A stretch of DNA of 64,000 nt from Nostoc commune NIES-4072 (GTDB lineage Bacteria > Cyanobacteriota > Cyanobacteriia > Cyanobacteriales > Nostocaceae): positions 6,314,792 to 6,378,791 of the forward strand of contig NZ_BDUD01000001.1 of NCBI RefSeq assembly GCF_003113895.1, in the 5' to 3' direction. Every line of letters starts with the position of its first letter. The stretch's first letter is position 1. A program made the translations under genes and the position numbers. Positions 8,730 to 18,012 of the stretch are shown here, in pieces. Under the pieces are notes generated by a model, which worked only from the letters and a program-made list of their open reading frames with translations, searched no databases and had not been told where the DNA came from.

Positions 8730-10324
8730 CTAAATACTCAACTCCTGCGGAAACACCTGCTCAAAATGAATTTACTCTACCTCCCGATGCTCAACAACAA
8801 GATGTAGAATCTTTTGATTGGGAATCGCGGATGTCAAGGTTGGTCGGCTTTGATGAAGAATCTTCTCCCGATACCCAAGGATCAGAAGATGTAACATCGC
8901 AAGAATCGCTATCTCTTCCACAAGAAGTTCAGACTAAGCAACCCCTCTCATCTAATCCCTTTGCAAAGTTAGGCTTGGTAGGAGCCGCTACCTTTGCGAT
9001 CGTTTTGGTGGGTGGCGTGTTTTTGTCCCAATTAATGAGTAGCAATCCCAAGCCAAAAACTATTGTTGCTCCACAAGTACCTGAGCAGCCAACTGATGAA
9101 TCTACCTCTCAACAACTAGCAGGCGAAGTAGATACTCTGAAAACGAAATTAGCCCTGACTGAACAAGCAGAGATGGTGAAAGCCGCGCAACAACAGCTTA
9201 GAACTGCCAAATCAGCGTCTACAGTACCTTTACCACAACCGTCAGTTTCTTCTAGAGGTACACAAAGAGTGATCCCAACACCCCCACCAACAGCTTACGT
9301 CCCTCGGACAGTGACAGTTGAGCGTGTCGTTAGAGTACCTGCATCTCAACCTTCGCCCCAACTACCAGTTGTGCAGCCAAGCACTCAACGTCAACCTCAA
9401 CCCGTAGTTAATATAACTCCACCATCTCCACCAAACCCATTGCAAGAGTGGAGAAGGTTAGCAAAGTTAGGTAGCTACGGTCAACTAGATGCTACGAATC
9501 AATCTAATAACATAGCAACAGCTCCTGAACCTGTAAATAATCCGCAGCCGCAGCAACAACAGACACCACCACCACCACAAACTTCTGCTCCTGAGGTGAG
9601 TCAAGCGCAACCTGTGGGACAGAAATCCTTAGCAGTAGGGACTAGTGCTAGAGCTGTGTTAGCAACAGCGATATCTGGGGAAACTACTACTAGATCAGGC
9701 GGTGGTGATGAAGGAAGCCAAGCGAAAAACGTATCCGTGATCATCAAATCGCAAGAAGCACTAAAAGCTAAGGATGGTACTACTGTCATACCTGCAAACA
9801 CCGAATTTCTAGCTGAAATTAGTTCCATTAACGAACAAGGTCTTGTGCAGATGAACGTAACTAAACTTATCTCGCAAAATAATGGCAACCCTACCGAACA
9901 AAGCTTACCCAGCAATGCAATTATTGTTCGCGGTTCCCAAGGTAAACCTTTAGTAGCAAGTAAATATCCCGGTCAAAGTTCGCCCATAGCATCAATGGAT
10001 GTAGGATCATTCCTTGTGAATGGTATTAGTAAAGCGGCAGCGTTAATAAATACCCCTGATACCACACTCGTTTCCTTACCCAGCACCACCACCACCACTA
10101 ATAGCGAGGGCAACACCACCCCCGTCACTACTTATACTACTGGTACTATCACTGAGAACAAACGCAACCTTGCAGCGGCGGTTCTGGAAGGTGGTACTAC
10201 CTCTTTATCACAACAAATTGGACAACGTAATCAACAGGCGATCGCCCAAATGTCACAACCAACTAATATTTGGTTTATGCAAGCTGGTACAAATGTTGAA
10301 CTATACGTTAATCAACCAATCTAG
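8726..10324 (+). CDS. VirB10/TrbI-like scaffold protein
   Basis: This 532-residue protein has the VirB10/TrbI layout: acidic cytoplasmic N-terminus, one membrane helix (about 82-103), a short coiled segment, a Pro/Gln-rich periplasmic linker (about 205-300), and a C-terminal domain containing LKAKDGTTVIPANTEFLAEI followed by GLVQMNVTKL, the type of beta strand pattern seen in TrbI cores. VirB10 spans from the inner to the outer membrane and links the VirB8/VirB6 parts to VirB9. It is coupled to the upstream gene by a 4-bp overlap. After VirB4 it is the best match in the set. Confidence 0.68.
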   Translation: MTKYSTPAETPAQNEFTLPPDAQQQDVESFDWESRMSRLVGFDEESSPDTQGSEDVTSQESLSLPQEVQTKQPLSSNPFAKLGLVGAATFAIVLVGGVFLSQLMSSNPKPKTIVAPQVPEQPTDESTSQQLAGEVDTLKTKLALTEQAEMVKAAQQQLRTAKSASTVPLPQPSVSSRGTQRVIPTPPPTAYVPRTVTVERVVRVPASQPSPQLPVVQPSTQRQPQPVVNITPPSPPNPLQEWRRLAKLGSYGQLDATNQSNNIATAPEPVNNPQPQQQQTPPPPQTSAPEVSQAQPVGQKSLAVGTSARAVLATAISGETTTRSGGGDEGSQAKNVSVIIKSQEALKAKDGTTVIPANTEFLAEISSINEQGLVQMNVTKLISQNNGNPTEQSLPSNAIIVRGSQGKPLVASKYPGQSSPIASMDVGSFLVNGISKAAALINTPDTTLVSLPSTTTTTNSEGNTTPVTTYTTGTITENKRNLAAAVLEGGTTSLSQQIGQRNQQAIAQMSQPTNIWFMQAGTNVELYVNQPI

Positions 10325-10397
10325 TTTTAAAAGATAGGATTTATACCAATTTTAGATTTTTGATTGGGTAATAGTAATTGGGAATTAGTTTTCTTTC

Positions 10398-10549
10398 TAT
10401 AGGACTAGTATTTGATTTATGAAAAGATACGTAGGGTGTGTTAGCGACAGCGTAACGCACCATCATCAAGGGTTTGGTGCGTTACGAACTGCGTTCTAAC
10501 ACACCCTACAATACCTAATTTTGTTCAAAAATTAAATATGATTCCTATA
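10398..10549. repeat. 152-bp element bounded by inverted TATAGGA ends
   Basis: The left end reads TATAGGACTAGTATTTGATT and the right end is its imperfect reverse complement (AAATATGATTCCTATA). Inside, at 10431-10510, lies a palindrome with GTAGGGTGTG and CACACCCTAC at its ends. The outer ends belong to the same family as those at 7889, 7850-7864 and 8000-8016. It looks like a non-autonomous element or a compound of nested repeats; no target duplication was evident. Confidence 0.55.
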
Positions 10550-10598
10550 TCTTTCCCATGTTATCCTGTTCTATCTACCAATCTCCCCATTTGCAACC

Positions 10599-11171
10599 AT
10601 GAAAAAGAATTCTAACTTGTCAGGAAATACGCCAAGTAATTCTTATTTCCTACCTATAGCTTCCTTAATTTTCTCGGTTGCTATGTTATTGTTGGTAGGT
10701 CGCGCTGTCGCTAATAACGCTGTTCTGCGTTCCATATTTTCCTGTCAAGCACAGGGTTTAGGGGGAGCAATACCTACGATTGACGTTTGGTATCAACAAG
10801 GAACAAACTTAAGCTTTATTCAGGCTGGAGAAGTAATTAAAAAAGTTTGGTTAAACGATCCATCACAGGTAACTATAGACTTTGATGGGCCAGTATGTAT
10901 GCAGTTTGGTCAAGACTCTAATAGTAGTGGAGGAGATTGTAAAAACTCCTCAGCGAATGTAATTCAACTCAGACGAATTCAAAAACTAAATATTCCTGGG
11001 CTTCCTCCCACTAGTAATACACTTTTAACAGTTGTTACCGAAGGGCAAGGTAGAAATAAGTTGTATACTTTTAAAGTGATATATAAAACAGATAACCCTG
11101 AATATCACACTTTAGCAGTTTTTGCCGATCCTTCTGGTCAGGAAGGAGCTTGTGCGAGAGTTCCACAATAA
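10599..11171 (+). CDS. Short VirB9/TrbG-like protein
   Basis: This 190-residue protein has an N-terminal membrane segment (about 19-38) that may act as a signal anchor. The rest is a beta-rich domain. The order GEVIKKVWLNDPSQVTIDF, VIQLRRI, TLLTVVTEGQGRNKLYTF matches the VirB9/TrbG N-terminal pattern (a strand after a pair of basic residues, then a T-rich strand, then Y-T/F-x-F). It follows the VirB10-like gene. At 190 residues it lacks the C-terminal half usual for VirB9. Two Cys residues (about 100 and 113) could form a disulfide. Moderately uncertain. Confidence 0.42.
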   Translation: MKKNSNLSGNTPSNSYFLPIASLIFSVAMLLLVGRAVANNAVLRSIFSCQAQGLGGAIPTIDVWYQQGTNLSFIQAGEVIKKVWLNDPSQVTIDFDGPVCMQFGQDSNSSGGDCKNSSANVIQLRRIQKLNIPGLPPTSNTLLTVVTEGQGRNKLYTFKVIYKTDNPEYHTLAVFADPSGQEGACARVPQ

Positions 11172-11353
11172 ATTTCTCGCAAAAGTACCCGACAGCGAAG
11201 ACAACTGAACTTTCCCTCCACAAAAAGCGCTGAAGCCTACGTATGTCTGCATTGTGGCTTTTCAAAAAGCTTACTCTAATTCTGACTTTTCACGTTATTT
11301 AGTTAGGAAAGCCCACAAAAAAGTAACCCCCTAACCCCCTTCCCGACGCGCAA

Positions 11354-11489
11354 GGTGGTTTCATACAACCAGAGAAAAACTAAAACTGGGTTTCAAAGCC
11401 TCTCTCCGTTTCGGGGAGAGGTTTGGAGAGGGGTGAAAAGCCAAAGAAATCAAAATTTATGTATTTTTCTTTTTTCGTATGAAACCACC
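11354..11489. mobile_element. MITE-like element with 13-bp perfect terminal inverted repeats
   Basis: The ends are GGTGGTTTCATAC (11354-11366) and its exact reverse complement GTATGAAACCACC (11477-11489), 136 bp in total. An internal hairpin (CCTCTC...GAGAGG, about 11400-11421) is also present. There is no coding capacity, which fits a miniature inverted-repeat element or a related dispersed repeat. No target-site duplication is obvious. Confidence 0.5.
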
Positions 11490-11567
11490 CTGCTTTTAGT
11501 CTACGTTTCTCAACCCAAGCATATTGGGTTAGAGAGCATCTAACTCTTTGGGCAGTTTTTTTCTTTA

Positions 11568-11604
11568 TAGAGCAAGGTTAGCCTAAAGGTTAGGCACTGC
11601 TCTA
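11568..11604. other. Two-part perfect hairpin
   Basis: Outer arms TAGAGCA (11568-11574) and TGCTCTA (11598-11604) enclose an inner stem GCCTAA/TTAGGC (11581-11586 and 11590-11595) with a three-base loop. No long U-tract follows, so it is not a classical terminator on the + strand. It could be a structured RNA segment or a protein site. Confidence 0.4.
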
Positions 11605-11751
11605 GTTCAATGAATTGAAAAACGCTATGACTCAACTAGTTAACCGATTCAGCCATTTTCAGCCTATAACTTTATAAATCTTCAGCTAAATACTAACTAC
11701 AAATTCCAAATCTGTGTAAATATAAAGAAAAGCTTAAGAGGTTACAGACTC

Positions 11752-11991
11752 ATGGTCACTGCCAAAATGATGCAACAGCTTTGGGCTGTAATCGAGTCTA
11801 CCCAGGTCAGCACCCTGCTCCAGTTTGACGATGCTGCTTTAGTACAAGTGCTTCTGCAACAGTTAAAAGCGAAGCAGGCTATTGATCCCCAGGCAGATAG
11901 CAGTCTCAATAGTTATATAAAATCTAAACTGCCCCTGATTCGTGATACGGCTGAAGGTCGATTATCCTTCGGGCAAGGTGGCAATCATTAG
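11752..11991 (+). CDS. Small soluble hypothetical protein
   Basis: The 79-residue predicted product is mostly helical and ends in a flexible Gly-rich tail (FGQGGNH). It starts MVTAKMMQQLWAVIE and contains no membrane segment, metal motif or recognised domain. The start follows TTAAGAGGTTACAGACTC, giving a plausible AGAGG ribosome-binding site. It resembles the short hypothetical proteins commonly found in Nostocales, but I cannot assign a role. Confidence 0.6.
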   Translation: MVTAKMMQQLWAVIESTQVSTLLQFDDAALVQVLLQQLKAKQAIDPQADSSLNSYIKSKLPLIRDTAEGRLSFGQGGNH

Positions 11992-12054
11992 TACGAGAAA
12001 TCAAATGATTTCTCACCGCCAAGCATACGCTCAGAGTTGAAACAGTTGAATATT

Positions 12055-12312
12055 ATGAATAACTGGCTAGTAATTGCCCTAGTAGCTTATCTAATTGGAG
12101 CAGCGATTGAAGGGGTGACTACAGCCAGTCAGCTATCTCATTCAGTGCCAGAATTAGCTAAAAACACACAAACTCACCCTTCAGATTCTGCCACTGAATC
12201 TAGTTCGACTTGGCGAGTTGTGGCTGCGATCGCCTCAGTAAGTATATGTGGAGCTTTTTTGTGGCCTTGCCGGCTTTTCCACCGTTTAATTAAAAGCAAG
12301 GTTAATTCGTAA
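12055..12312 (+). CDS. Small two-helix membrane protein, hypothetical
   Basis: The protein has about 85 residues from the ATG at 12055; a TTG six codons upstream (12037) is also possible. An N-terminal membrane helix (NNWLVIALVAYLIGAAIEG) is followed by a polar Ser/Thr-rich loop and a second helix (VVAAIASVSICGAFLW) with a basic tail. It lies 63 bp after the preceding small gene and converges with the ABC exporter gene. No family was recognised. Confidence 0.5.
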   Translation: MNNWLVIALVAYLIGAAIEGVTTASQLSHSVPELAKNTQTHPSDSATESSSTWRVVAAIASVSICGAFLWPCRLFHRLIKSKVNS

Positions 12313-12314
12313 GC

Positions 12315-14051
12315 TTAATCCTCATCAGAATAAAACTGTTGGGCATAAAAACGGGCATAGCGTCCTTCCTGAGACAGGAGGGAGGTATGAGTGCCAGCTT
12401 CAACCACCTGTCCTTGTTCTAGTACGAGAATGCAGTCAGCCCTACGAACGCTGCTCAAGCGATGGGCGATAACAAACACGGTACGGTTTTGCATGACTCG
12501 CTTGATCGCTTCTTGAACTAGTGCTTCTGACTCCGAATCTAAGGCAGAAGTAGCTTCATCCAGGATGAGAATTCGAGGATCGTTGACGATCGCTCTAGCA
12601 ATGGCTAATCTTTGGCGCTGTCCTCCAGATAGGTTAACTCCGCGTTCGCCAACCCAGCTATGATAACCTTGGGAAAACTGGGTGATGAACGAGTGAGCGT
12701 TGGCAATCTTTGCTGCTGACTCAATTGCTGGCAAATTTAATTCTTCTTGACCATAACCAATATTTTGGGCGATCGTTCCCGAAAAAAGAGTAATATCCTG
12801 GGGAACAATGCCAATTTGATGGCGCAAACTTGTGAGTGTGACATCACGGATATCAATATCATCAATCAAAATTTCACCCGCCTGGGGGTCATAAAAACGA
12901 AGTAAAAGGTTAATTAAAGTCGATTTGCCTGCCCCAGAAGAACCAACCAAGGCAATCACACTACCAGGAGAAGCGTGCAGACAAAGATCCTTAAGCACTG
13001 GCTCGTCGGGATTGTAAGCGAAATTGACATGACGATACTCTACCTTACCAGCAATTCGTGGCAGTTCCTTAGCATTGGGTTTTTCAATTAAACTAGGTTG
13101 CTTTGCCATCAATTCAAAGATGCGTTCGACGGAAGCTTCTGTCTGCTTGTACTCGTTGTAATTGCTAATCAGCAAGTCGATTGGCTGAATCAGTAATGCC
13201 ACAGCAGCTAAGAAACTGATAAAGCCTTGAGATGTCAGCTGATTTTGAGAAATCTGCCATCCTCCCAAGAGAAACAGCAGCATAATACTAACTGCTTCCA
13301 AAAAACCAACAACAGGAAACTGAAGAGATTTGAGTTGTTGAGCGCGATACTTCGTTTGACGATTATGTTCTGCTTCCTGATTGAATCGCTTGACCTCATA
13401 CCCTTGTGCTGCAAAAGCTTGAACGACGCGAATTCCGCTAAATACTTCAGTTAACAGAGCCGACAAATTGGAAACTTGATTTTGACTCTGGCGAGATAGC
13501 AAAAGTAATCGCTGACCAAATACCCCGATCAACCAAGCCATCAAAGGAGCCAAAATTAAACCCGCAAGGGTAAGTGGCCAATTCAGATAGAGCATGTAAA
13601 TGGGAATCGCAATTAACTGCAACAGATTGGAAAGAAACTGATGGGATAATTTATCTACAATCTCGCCAACGCGATCGATATCTTCAGTCAGTCGATAAGT
13701 GAGGTCACCCGTCTGTGTGGTTTCAAAATAATCCAATCCGAGTTTGTGCAAGTGAGCGTAAACCCGCTTACGCAAATTCAAAACCATATTCAGAGCGGCA
13801 GCAATCATAAAGACATTCTGCCCGTATTGACAAAAGCCTCGAACTAAAAATACTACAGTAGCTACTCCGAGCCAGTAGGCAATTTGGTTAACATTTCCCT
13901 GACCAAGAAAAACAGCGACCTGACCTGCTAGGTAGGGTATTGCTAGGGTGAGCAATACAAATCCTAAGATACAAACGAATCCCCGAACTAACAGCGGCCA
14001 TTGAGGCCACAGATAAGGTAACAATTGCCAGTAGCTAGAGCGGACTTTCAT
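12315..14051 (-). CDS. ABC exporter, fused membrane and ATPase domains
   Basis: This 578-residue half-transporter has six predicted membrane helices in residues 15-295, then a nucleotide-binding domain. Walker A is GSSGAGKST (370-378), the signature LSGGQRQR starts at 474, and Walker B ILILDEA ends near 500; the D-loop SALD and H-loop (IAHRLS) are also present. It would function as a homodimer or heterodimer exporting lipid, polysaccharide or a drug-like compound. The substrate cannot be read from the sequence. It resembles MsbA-type exporters, which are numerous in Nostoc. All catalytic motifs look intact. Confidence 0.9.
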   Translation of the reverse strand: MKVRSSYWQLLPYLWPQWPLLVRGFVCILGFVLLTLAIPYLAGQVAVFLGQGNVNQIAYWLGVATVVFLVRGFCQYGQNVFMIAAALNMVLNLRKRVYAHLHKLGLDYFETTQTGDLTYRLTEDIDRVGEIVDKLSHQFLSNLLQLIAIPIYMLYLNWPLTLAGLILAPLMAWLIGVFGQRLLLLSRQSQNQVSNLSALLTEVFSGIRVVQAFAAQGYEVKRFNQEAEHNRQTKYRAQQLKSLQFPVVGFLEAVSIMLLFLLGGWQISQNQLTSQGFISFLAAVALLIQPIDLLISNYNEYKQTEASVERIFELMAKQPSLIEKPNAKELPRIAGKVEYRHVNFAYNPDEPVLKDLCLHASPGSVIALVGSSGAGKSTLINLLLRFYDPQAGEILIDDIDIRDVTLTSLRHQIGIVPQDITLFSGTIAQNIGYGQEELNLPAIESAAKIANAHSFITQFSQGYHSWVGERGVNLSGGQRQRLAIARAIVNDPRILILDEATSALDSESEALVQEAIKRVMQNRTVFVIAHRLSSVRRADCILVLEQGQVVEAGTHTSLLSQEGRYARFYAQQFYSDED

Positions 14052-14334
14052 AGTTTAATTCTTTATTGTTATCCTTACCGAAAAAAGGCAGGGGGCAGGG
14101 GGAGCAGGGGAAGCAGAGGGAGCAGGAGGAAGAAAATATATTTTTTATCTTTTGCTACTTTCTTTTAGAACAAGTAAATTTATTTATGAAAAAAGAAGAA
14201 AATATGTATTTCGATAGCGCAGCGTTAGCGACATAGGAGCGTCGCGGAAAGCGCCACAATAAATACTGCGTCCTTATATGAAACCCTTAGATTTATTCAT
14301 AGGGTTTACCTCCTGCCTCCTGACGCAATTTCTA

Positions 14335-15549
14335 CTAAGTTTCTCCTAAAGAGGTTAGCAGAAAGTGGGCTATTCTCTCAGATGCACCGGGCGGCCCAAA
14401 TCGCTCAGGGCCATTTTGTTGACACTTAGCGAGATAGTCTGCATCTTGTAAAGTCTCGACTACTCGGCGAGCCGCTTGTTTGAGAGTCTCTGGGCTTGCT
14501 GGCCCAGTGCCGATAGTTTGGGCAGAAATGCCCAATAACCGCGTTTGCGCCTCTGCAAATTGATAAGTAAATTGAGGCCCTTCTCCGGGAATCTGGATAA
14601 TCGGTTTACCAATCGCTACCGCTAAATCCACTGCCAACCCTGCCATCCCAATGACGAGGTTAGAGTAATATACAATATCGTTGAAGGCATCTGAGTAACA
14701 TCTGACTTCTACAAGCGGTGACTCCTCAGCAGAACTTCCTGGAGGAGAATAGGTGAGTACGCCTTGAGTCAATTGCCAACCTTGACTTTTAGCAATATCG
14801 TTTAGTTGCTCCATCAAGTTTGGTACTAAGGCGGCGCGAAACTGGAATCCTGATTCAGGCATCACCTTGGCAATTTCTACCACCAGTTGTAACTGCAAAC
14901 AGAAATTTCGCGCTGCTTCTGGCATCCGTGAACCTGGCAAAAGAGCGATCATAGGAATGTCCCGTTTCAGATGCAAATCTTTGCCAGCAGGAACGAGGCG
15001 ATCTAAAGCTGGAATCCCACCAAACCGAGCTTTAGCTATACCTTGCCGTTGGAGGTCAGAAGCTGTATAAGAATCTCTGGTAAAAACTGCCAGACATCGA
15101 GAAGAATTCAGATCGTGCCACAGCAGAGGATTGATAGGCAATCGACCTTCATAGAGGGCAGAAAGACAAGAGATAAACGAGACGAAGGGGCGCTTTGTTA
15201 AGTAAGCAAATGTCTGCGAGACAAAATCCCCAGTAGCCATAATCAAATCGCAGTTAGGAGCATACTGCAATACCGCTTGTAATTGTCGCCACGTTAACCC
15301 AATCAATCCCGATTGAAAATCTTTGAGCAAATAGAGGCGCTTCATGTAGAAGAATCCTCCAGAGGGCATTGTTTGTGTGGGGCCAATAATGGGAATATCC
15401 AAGTTGCGGTAAGCTTTTCCTTCCCCTACAATCGGCATTGCTGCCATCTCGATAGAAGGACACAATTGGCGCAGGGTCTGAATAACATGAGAGGTGTGGT
15501 TGTCCTCTCCGTGGCCGTTACTGATAAACAAGATTCGCTTAGAAGACAT
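14335..15549 (-). CDS. Lipid-A-disaccharide synthase-related glycosyltransferase
   Basis: This 404-residue protein begins with RILFISNGHGEDNHTSHVI, the N-terminal glycosyltransferase-B motif of the cyanobacterial LpxB-related family. Further conserved parts are DLIMATGDFVSQTFAYLT, ALLPGSRMPEAARN (compare LLPGSR of LpxB) and a C-terminal segment on sugar-nucleotide binding (VIGMAGLAVDLAVAIGKPII). LpxB transfers a sugar to make lipid A disaccharide; the related family's substrate is not established. The start ATG at 15549 is the natural one for the family motif. Confidence 0.82.
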   Translation of the reverse strand: MSSKRILFISNGHGEDNHTSHVIQTLRQLCPSIEMAAMPIVGEGKAYRNLDIPIIGPTQTMPSGGFFYMKRLYLLKDFQSGLIGLTWRQLQAVLQYAPNCDLIMATGDFVSQTFAYLTKRPFVSFISCLSALYEGRLPINPLLWHDLNSSRCLAVFTRDSYTASDLQRQGIAKARFGGIPALDRLVPAGKDLHLKRDIPMIALLPGSRMPEAARNFCLQLQLVVEIAKVMPESGFQFRAALVPNLMEQLNDIAKSQGWQLTQGVLTYSPPGSSAEESPLVEVRCYSDAFNDIVYYSNLVIGMAGLAVDLAVAIGKPIIQIPGEGPQFTYQFAEAQTRLLGISAQTIGTGPASPETLKQAARRVVETLQDADYLAKCQQNGPERFGPPGASERIAHFLLTSLGET

Positions 15550-15837
15550 CTTGGGATTTTGGATTAGGTTAAAATGCTTGGTGATCTTTTTTGCCTACGT
15601 TGGGTGATACCAATTCTGTATGAAGATGCGCTTATAGTGCAAGAAATAAAGAACGAACCGCCCTTCGGATTCACCAGTCGCCTACGGCGGTAAACTACGC
15701 AAATAGATGCTGTGTGTCGTGCCTTATTACAGGTAGATTACGAAAATTATTCTGTGTGTCCAAGCAAATTCTTCAATATACAACCAAATACTGGAGAAGT
15801 GGGCATCGGTTGGGGCAAGGTATGTAGCAAAAACTCA

Positions 15838-16515
15838 TTATGTAGTTTGTTCTGGTGTCGCTACATTTTGCCCAATTTTTGGTTCTGTTCCCGCAAGCAG
15901 CCGTTCAATATTAGGGCGATGACGCAAAATTACATATAATCCACCGGCAATTCCAAACAAAATATATGGTAGTGGTTGATGCAAAATTACCATAAAAATG
16001 GAAACAGCGATCGCACCTGCAATTGAACTCAAAGAGACAATCCGCGATATCACCACCACAATGGCAAACACACCTGCTGTTGCTAAACCTACTTGCCAAC
16101 TCATAGCCAACAAAATCCCCAAGCTGATAGCAACGGATTTACCACCAGTAAAACCTAAAAAAATTGATTTACTATGTCCCAGGATGGCAGCTAACCCAGT
16201 TATTGTTATTAACCACGGTTGCCACACTTGTGCATCTACCGTTGGGGGGATATAATTTTGAATTGGGTTAAAATTGAATAACCAATAGACTAGAGCGATC
16301 GCTAATACTCCCTTCAAGGCATCAAGTACTAAAACAAATGCTCCTGGCCCTTTGCCCAAGGTTCTTAGTACGTTAGTTGCTCCAGTGGAACCTGAACCAA
16401 CTTGCCTAATATCAATACCTTTTAACTGCTTCACAGCAATATACCCAGTGGGAAAAGAACCCAATAGGTAAGCTATAACTACAATTGCTCCGCACAGAGT
16501 TAACCAAATAGCCAT
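15838..16515 (-). CDS. plsY: Glycerol-3-phosphate acyltransferase PlsY
   Basis: PlsY transfers the acyl group of acyl-phosphate to glycerol-3-phosphate, the first step of phospholipid and glycolipid synthesis in the inner membrane. The 225-residue protein shows the family signatures: YLLGSFPTGYI near the N-terminus, GSGSTGATNVLRTLGK and GHSKSIFLGFTGGKSVA. It has five predicted membrane segments. The start is taken at ATG 16515; a TTG four codons upstream exists but lies in an AT-rich 7-bp repeat. It is the last of four co-directional envelope lipid genes. Confidence 0.9.
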   Translation of the reverse strand: MAIWLTLCGAIVVIAYLLGSFPTGYIAVKQLKGIDIRQVGSGSTGATNVLRTLGKGPGAFVLVLDALKGVLAIALVYWLFNFNPIQNYIPPTVDAQVWQPWLITITGLAAILGHSKSIFLGFTGGKSVAISLGILLAMSWQVGLATAGVFAIVVVISRIVSLSSIAGAIAVSIFMVILHQPLPYILFGIAGGLYVILRHRPNIERLLAGTEPKIGQNVATPEQTT

Positions 16516-16591
16516 AATAAAATTCAAAATTCAAAATTTAAAAAGTCAAGAGTAATACCTCTTGACCAATGACTAATGACTAATGACTAAT

Positions 16592-17875
16592 TTAAAAGTC
16601 ATCATCATAGTTTCTCACGGTTTTGGGGTCAGGAGCAAAAGCTAACCACAAAGGAAATTGCAGCAGTGACAGACTAATTTGCTCCTCTGAATCATCAATG
16701 ATAATTAAAGGCAATTGATTGGCTTTGGTCAATCGGTCTGCTTTCTGAGCCACAGCATCAGACGCTTCAAATAATACCACGCCCCGGTCTGGGCCAAAAT
16801 CTGGGCGACCGATTCCTAGACAGTCTTGCAAGCCGCGCCGCCATTCACCCAATCTCTCTGGTGTATTAGCTAAGACTAAGGTACGGACGCGATCGCCATA
16901 CAGCTTGTGTAATATCGAAATTGCAGCTGAGGCAATCAAAATATTTTGTAAGCGGCTACCCATTGTCCGCAAACCACCCCGTCCCCCTTGAGTAAAAAAC
17001 CAGTTAGAAACTCTTTCTGCGTGGATTGGTTCAAAGGTACGGCGTAGTTGCCAGGCTGGCCCATAGTAATCTGGTTTATTGCGGTATTGGTCAATTAGGC
17101 GGCGAATTTGCTTAGTAGTATCTTGAAACTGCTGTTGGGCAAATTGCGGTATTCCAGGTTGGTTTTCAACTGGTTTAGCCTCTTTTTCTTTTACAGATGG
17201 TTTTTCTCGTTCCACCACACTTGGCGTCAGTTGCAACTGCTCGGCAGCAACGGCCAAATCCTGTAAGCTACCAGTGAGATAGTCTTTAAAACCCTGCACC
17301 CGAATCGCCAAGTCTTGGGATGTACCGGCAAAAGTGGTTCGCATCTCATTACGGATACGTTCTTGTCGGCGTTCTAGTTGTTCTACAGAAATTTGCAGGG
17401 TTTGTTTGCGTTGTTCTAACTGCACCAACGACTCTTGCACAAGTCGTCCCAGCGATGTCTGAGTTTCACCAACTTGTGCCTGAAGATTTTTGTAAAAAGC
17501 TTGTAGCTTGGCTATTTCTTCCTTGAGAGCAGCTTCAGCGCTCTGCAACTCTGCAACTCGCTGCTCTGCTTGTGCATATAATGAATGATTTTCTGATCCG
17601 AGTGCGGTATTTTCCGGTTCCGACTGCGCTACAAACTCGCCATTTGAATTTTCTGTTAGCTCTACTGTAGAATCTACCACTTCAGAATCTACTACTTCTG
17701 CATTAGAGATGAGTGGCTCGAAAGTTGTGTAGTCCTCTGATGAGCTAATGGCTCCTGTTTCTCCCACTGACTCAACAGATTGATTGAGTGGATGTTCAAC
17801 TGCATTGTTCTGTTCTTGTTTTTCTGCCAACCGCTCATCAATTGGTTCTGGGGTTTGAGATGCCTCTGAGTTCAT
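16592..17875 (-). CDS. DUF3086 family cyanobacterial protein
   Basis: This protein of about 427 residues has an acidic, disordered N-terminal third, a long coiled coil (about residues 105-205, rich in Glu, Gln and Leu) and a globular C-terminal DUF3086 domain (YYGPAWQLRRTFEPIHAERV, TQGGRGGLRTMGSRLQN). The family is restricted to cyanobacteria and of unknown biochemical role. The genes around it (plsY, DUF3119, MlaE permease) suggest a function in envelope lipid traffic, which is inference. Start at ATG 17875, preferred to TTG 17881. Confidence 0.8.
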   Translation of the reverse strand: MNSEASQTPEPIDERLAEKQEQNNAVEHPLNQSVESVGETGAISSSEDYTTFEPLISNAEVVDSEVVDSTVELTENSNGEFVAQSEPENTALGSENHSLYAQAEQRVAELQSAEAALKEEIAKLQAFYKNLQAQVGETQTSLGRLVQESLVQLEQRKQTLQISVEQLERRQERIRNEMRTTFAGTSQDLAIRVQGFKDYLTGSLQDLAVAAEQLQLTPSVVEREKPSVKEKEAKPVENQPGIPQFAQQQFQDTTKQIRRLIDQYRNKPDYYGPAWQLRRTFEPIHAERVSNWFFTQGGRGGLRTMGSRLQNILIASAAISILHKLYGDRVRTLVLANTPERLGEWRRGLQDCLGIGRPDFGPDRGVVLFEASDAVAQKADRLTKANQLPLIIIDDSEEQISLSLLQFPLWLAFAPDPKTVRNYDDDF

Positions 17876-18012
17876 AAACAATAGTGTAATTCCTATGACG
17901 CGAATAAATAGCTTTCAGAAATATTACAATTGACCTGCCATAAAAGTCCTGAGTTATGAGTGCTGAGTTATGAGTCTAGATCGAAACGACTCAGCACAGA
18001 TGGAACTCAGGA

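Larger units (their letters stand above)
11172..11751. other. 580-bp non-coding spacer with inverted-repeat elements
   Basis: The spacer ends the secretion-like cluster and contains two structured elements listed separately (11354-11489 and 11568-11604). A 62-codon frame at 11355-11543 lies largely within the inverted-repeat element and is not considered a gene. The last 60 bases before 11752 carry an AGAGG and the probable leader of the next gene. Confidence 0.5.

Noticed and set aside
11355..11543. 62-codon + strand frame near a GTTTCATAC repeat
   Set aside because: It lies mostly inside the 13-bp inverted-repeat element, and its sequence is low complexity; no ribosome-binding site.
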